Shown one piece after another: positions 63,917 to 64,000 of a stretch of 64,000 nt of DNA. Positions within the stretch are counted from its first letter, which is position 1, and each line of letters starts with the position of its first letter. A model generated the notes under the pieces. That model worked only from the letters and a program-made list of their open reading frames with translations. It was not told where the DNA came from and did not search any database. This stretch comes from CAWJKP01 sp963843465 (GTDB taxonomy: Bacteria > Planctomycetota > Planctomycetia > Pirellulales > Thermoguttaceae): positions 496,001 to 560,000 of the forward strand of contig CAWJKP010000001.1 of assembly GCA_963843465.1 (NCBI GenBank), written 5' to 3'. The position numbers and the translations under genes are program-made.

Positions 63917-63988
63917 TAGCCCCGGATGGAGTCGAACCATCGTTTCCTGGATGTGGACCAAGTGTCGTTGCCGTTGGACCACGGGGCT
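63917..63988 (-). tRNA. tRNA-Val(CAC), atypical
   Basis: Acceptor agccccg/cggggct perfect, anticodon stem cttgg/ccagg, loop tccacat: C33. T-loop ttcgact, A73. Confidence 0.65.
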
Positions 63989-64000
63989 GTGCCATTCGAG

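Noticed and set aside
59815..64000. CRISPR-like regular repeats
   Set aside because: The recurring gactcgaaccc-type units are T-arms of tRNA genes with different acceptors and anticodons, not direct repeats with spacers.

Overview
The window looks like chromosomal DNA from a planctomycete or a close PVC relative. It is GC-rich. Most of it encodes secreted, single-copy carbohydrate-active enzymes of types common in that phylum: DUF1080 (3-keto-disaccharide hydrolase) domains, DUF4838, SGNH hydrolases, parallel beta-helix proteins, PQQ-type propellers and an HzsA-related haem protein. It also carries planctomycete-type small proteins. Taxonomy is inferred from gene content only.

Layout. 0-5.9 kb: a partial beta-helix protein, an M13 metallopeptidase with a frameshift, a CE7-type esterase, a fragment of an ADP-ribosylglycohydrolase (ARH) gene, and a Sel1-repeat/C39-like protein. 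6-13.4 kb: a chimeric secreted protein, the back half of a phospholipase-D-family nuclease, a low-GC PD-(D/E)XK-like gene, a DUF2293 remnant, an APC permease and two secreted proteins. 13.4-28.2 kb: a run of plus-strand genes for carbohydrate and secreted functions (DUF4838, FGE-like fusion, aldo/keto reductase, HzsA-related, esterase, DUF1080, beta-helix, GH5-like, GH43/130-like, SDR, PQQ propeller); the section from 20.2 to 28.2 kb is closely spaced and probably one operon. 28.2-31.9 kb: gene fragments (dinB, rtcB, others) around an intact URO-D-family gene. 32-50 kb: fucosidase (GH95), esterase-DUF1080 fusion, GH9, DUF4838/CBM9-like, GH29, GH64, SGNH, HU, a sugar porter and GH32, several of them broken. 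50-56 kb: a low-GC multi-spanning membrane protein and two degraded genes. 56-64 kb: rtcA, a flavin reductase and a slipin, followed by a dense minus-strand array of 25 tRNA or tRNA-like genes that contains an HNH endonuclease and is interrupted by an IS3-family element inside a tRNA-Tyr gene. The array continues beyond the window.

Two themes stand out. First, the right end resembles an RNA-repair neighbourhood (RtcA plus slipin) beside a tRNA array. Fragments of genes of the kind found in RNA-repair loci (RtcB, ARH, a Ro/TROVE-like tail, HEPN-like leaders) are scattered through the rest of the window. Nine of the array genes appear to have C instead of the near-invariant U at position 33, and three tRNA-Leu genes have a short variable arm. 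Second, the window holds an unusual number of truncated, frameshifted, internally deleted and fused genes, plus a dispersed repeat in four same-strand copies, two of which abut ARH sequence. Either recombination has shuffled gene pieces here or part of the assembly is misjoined or contains indels; the sequence alone cannot separate these.
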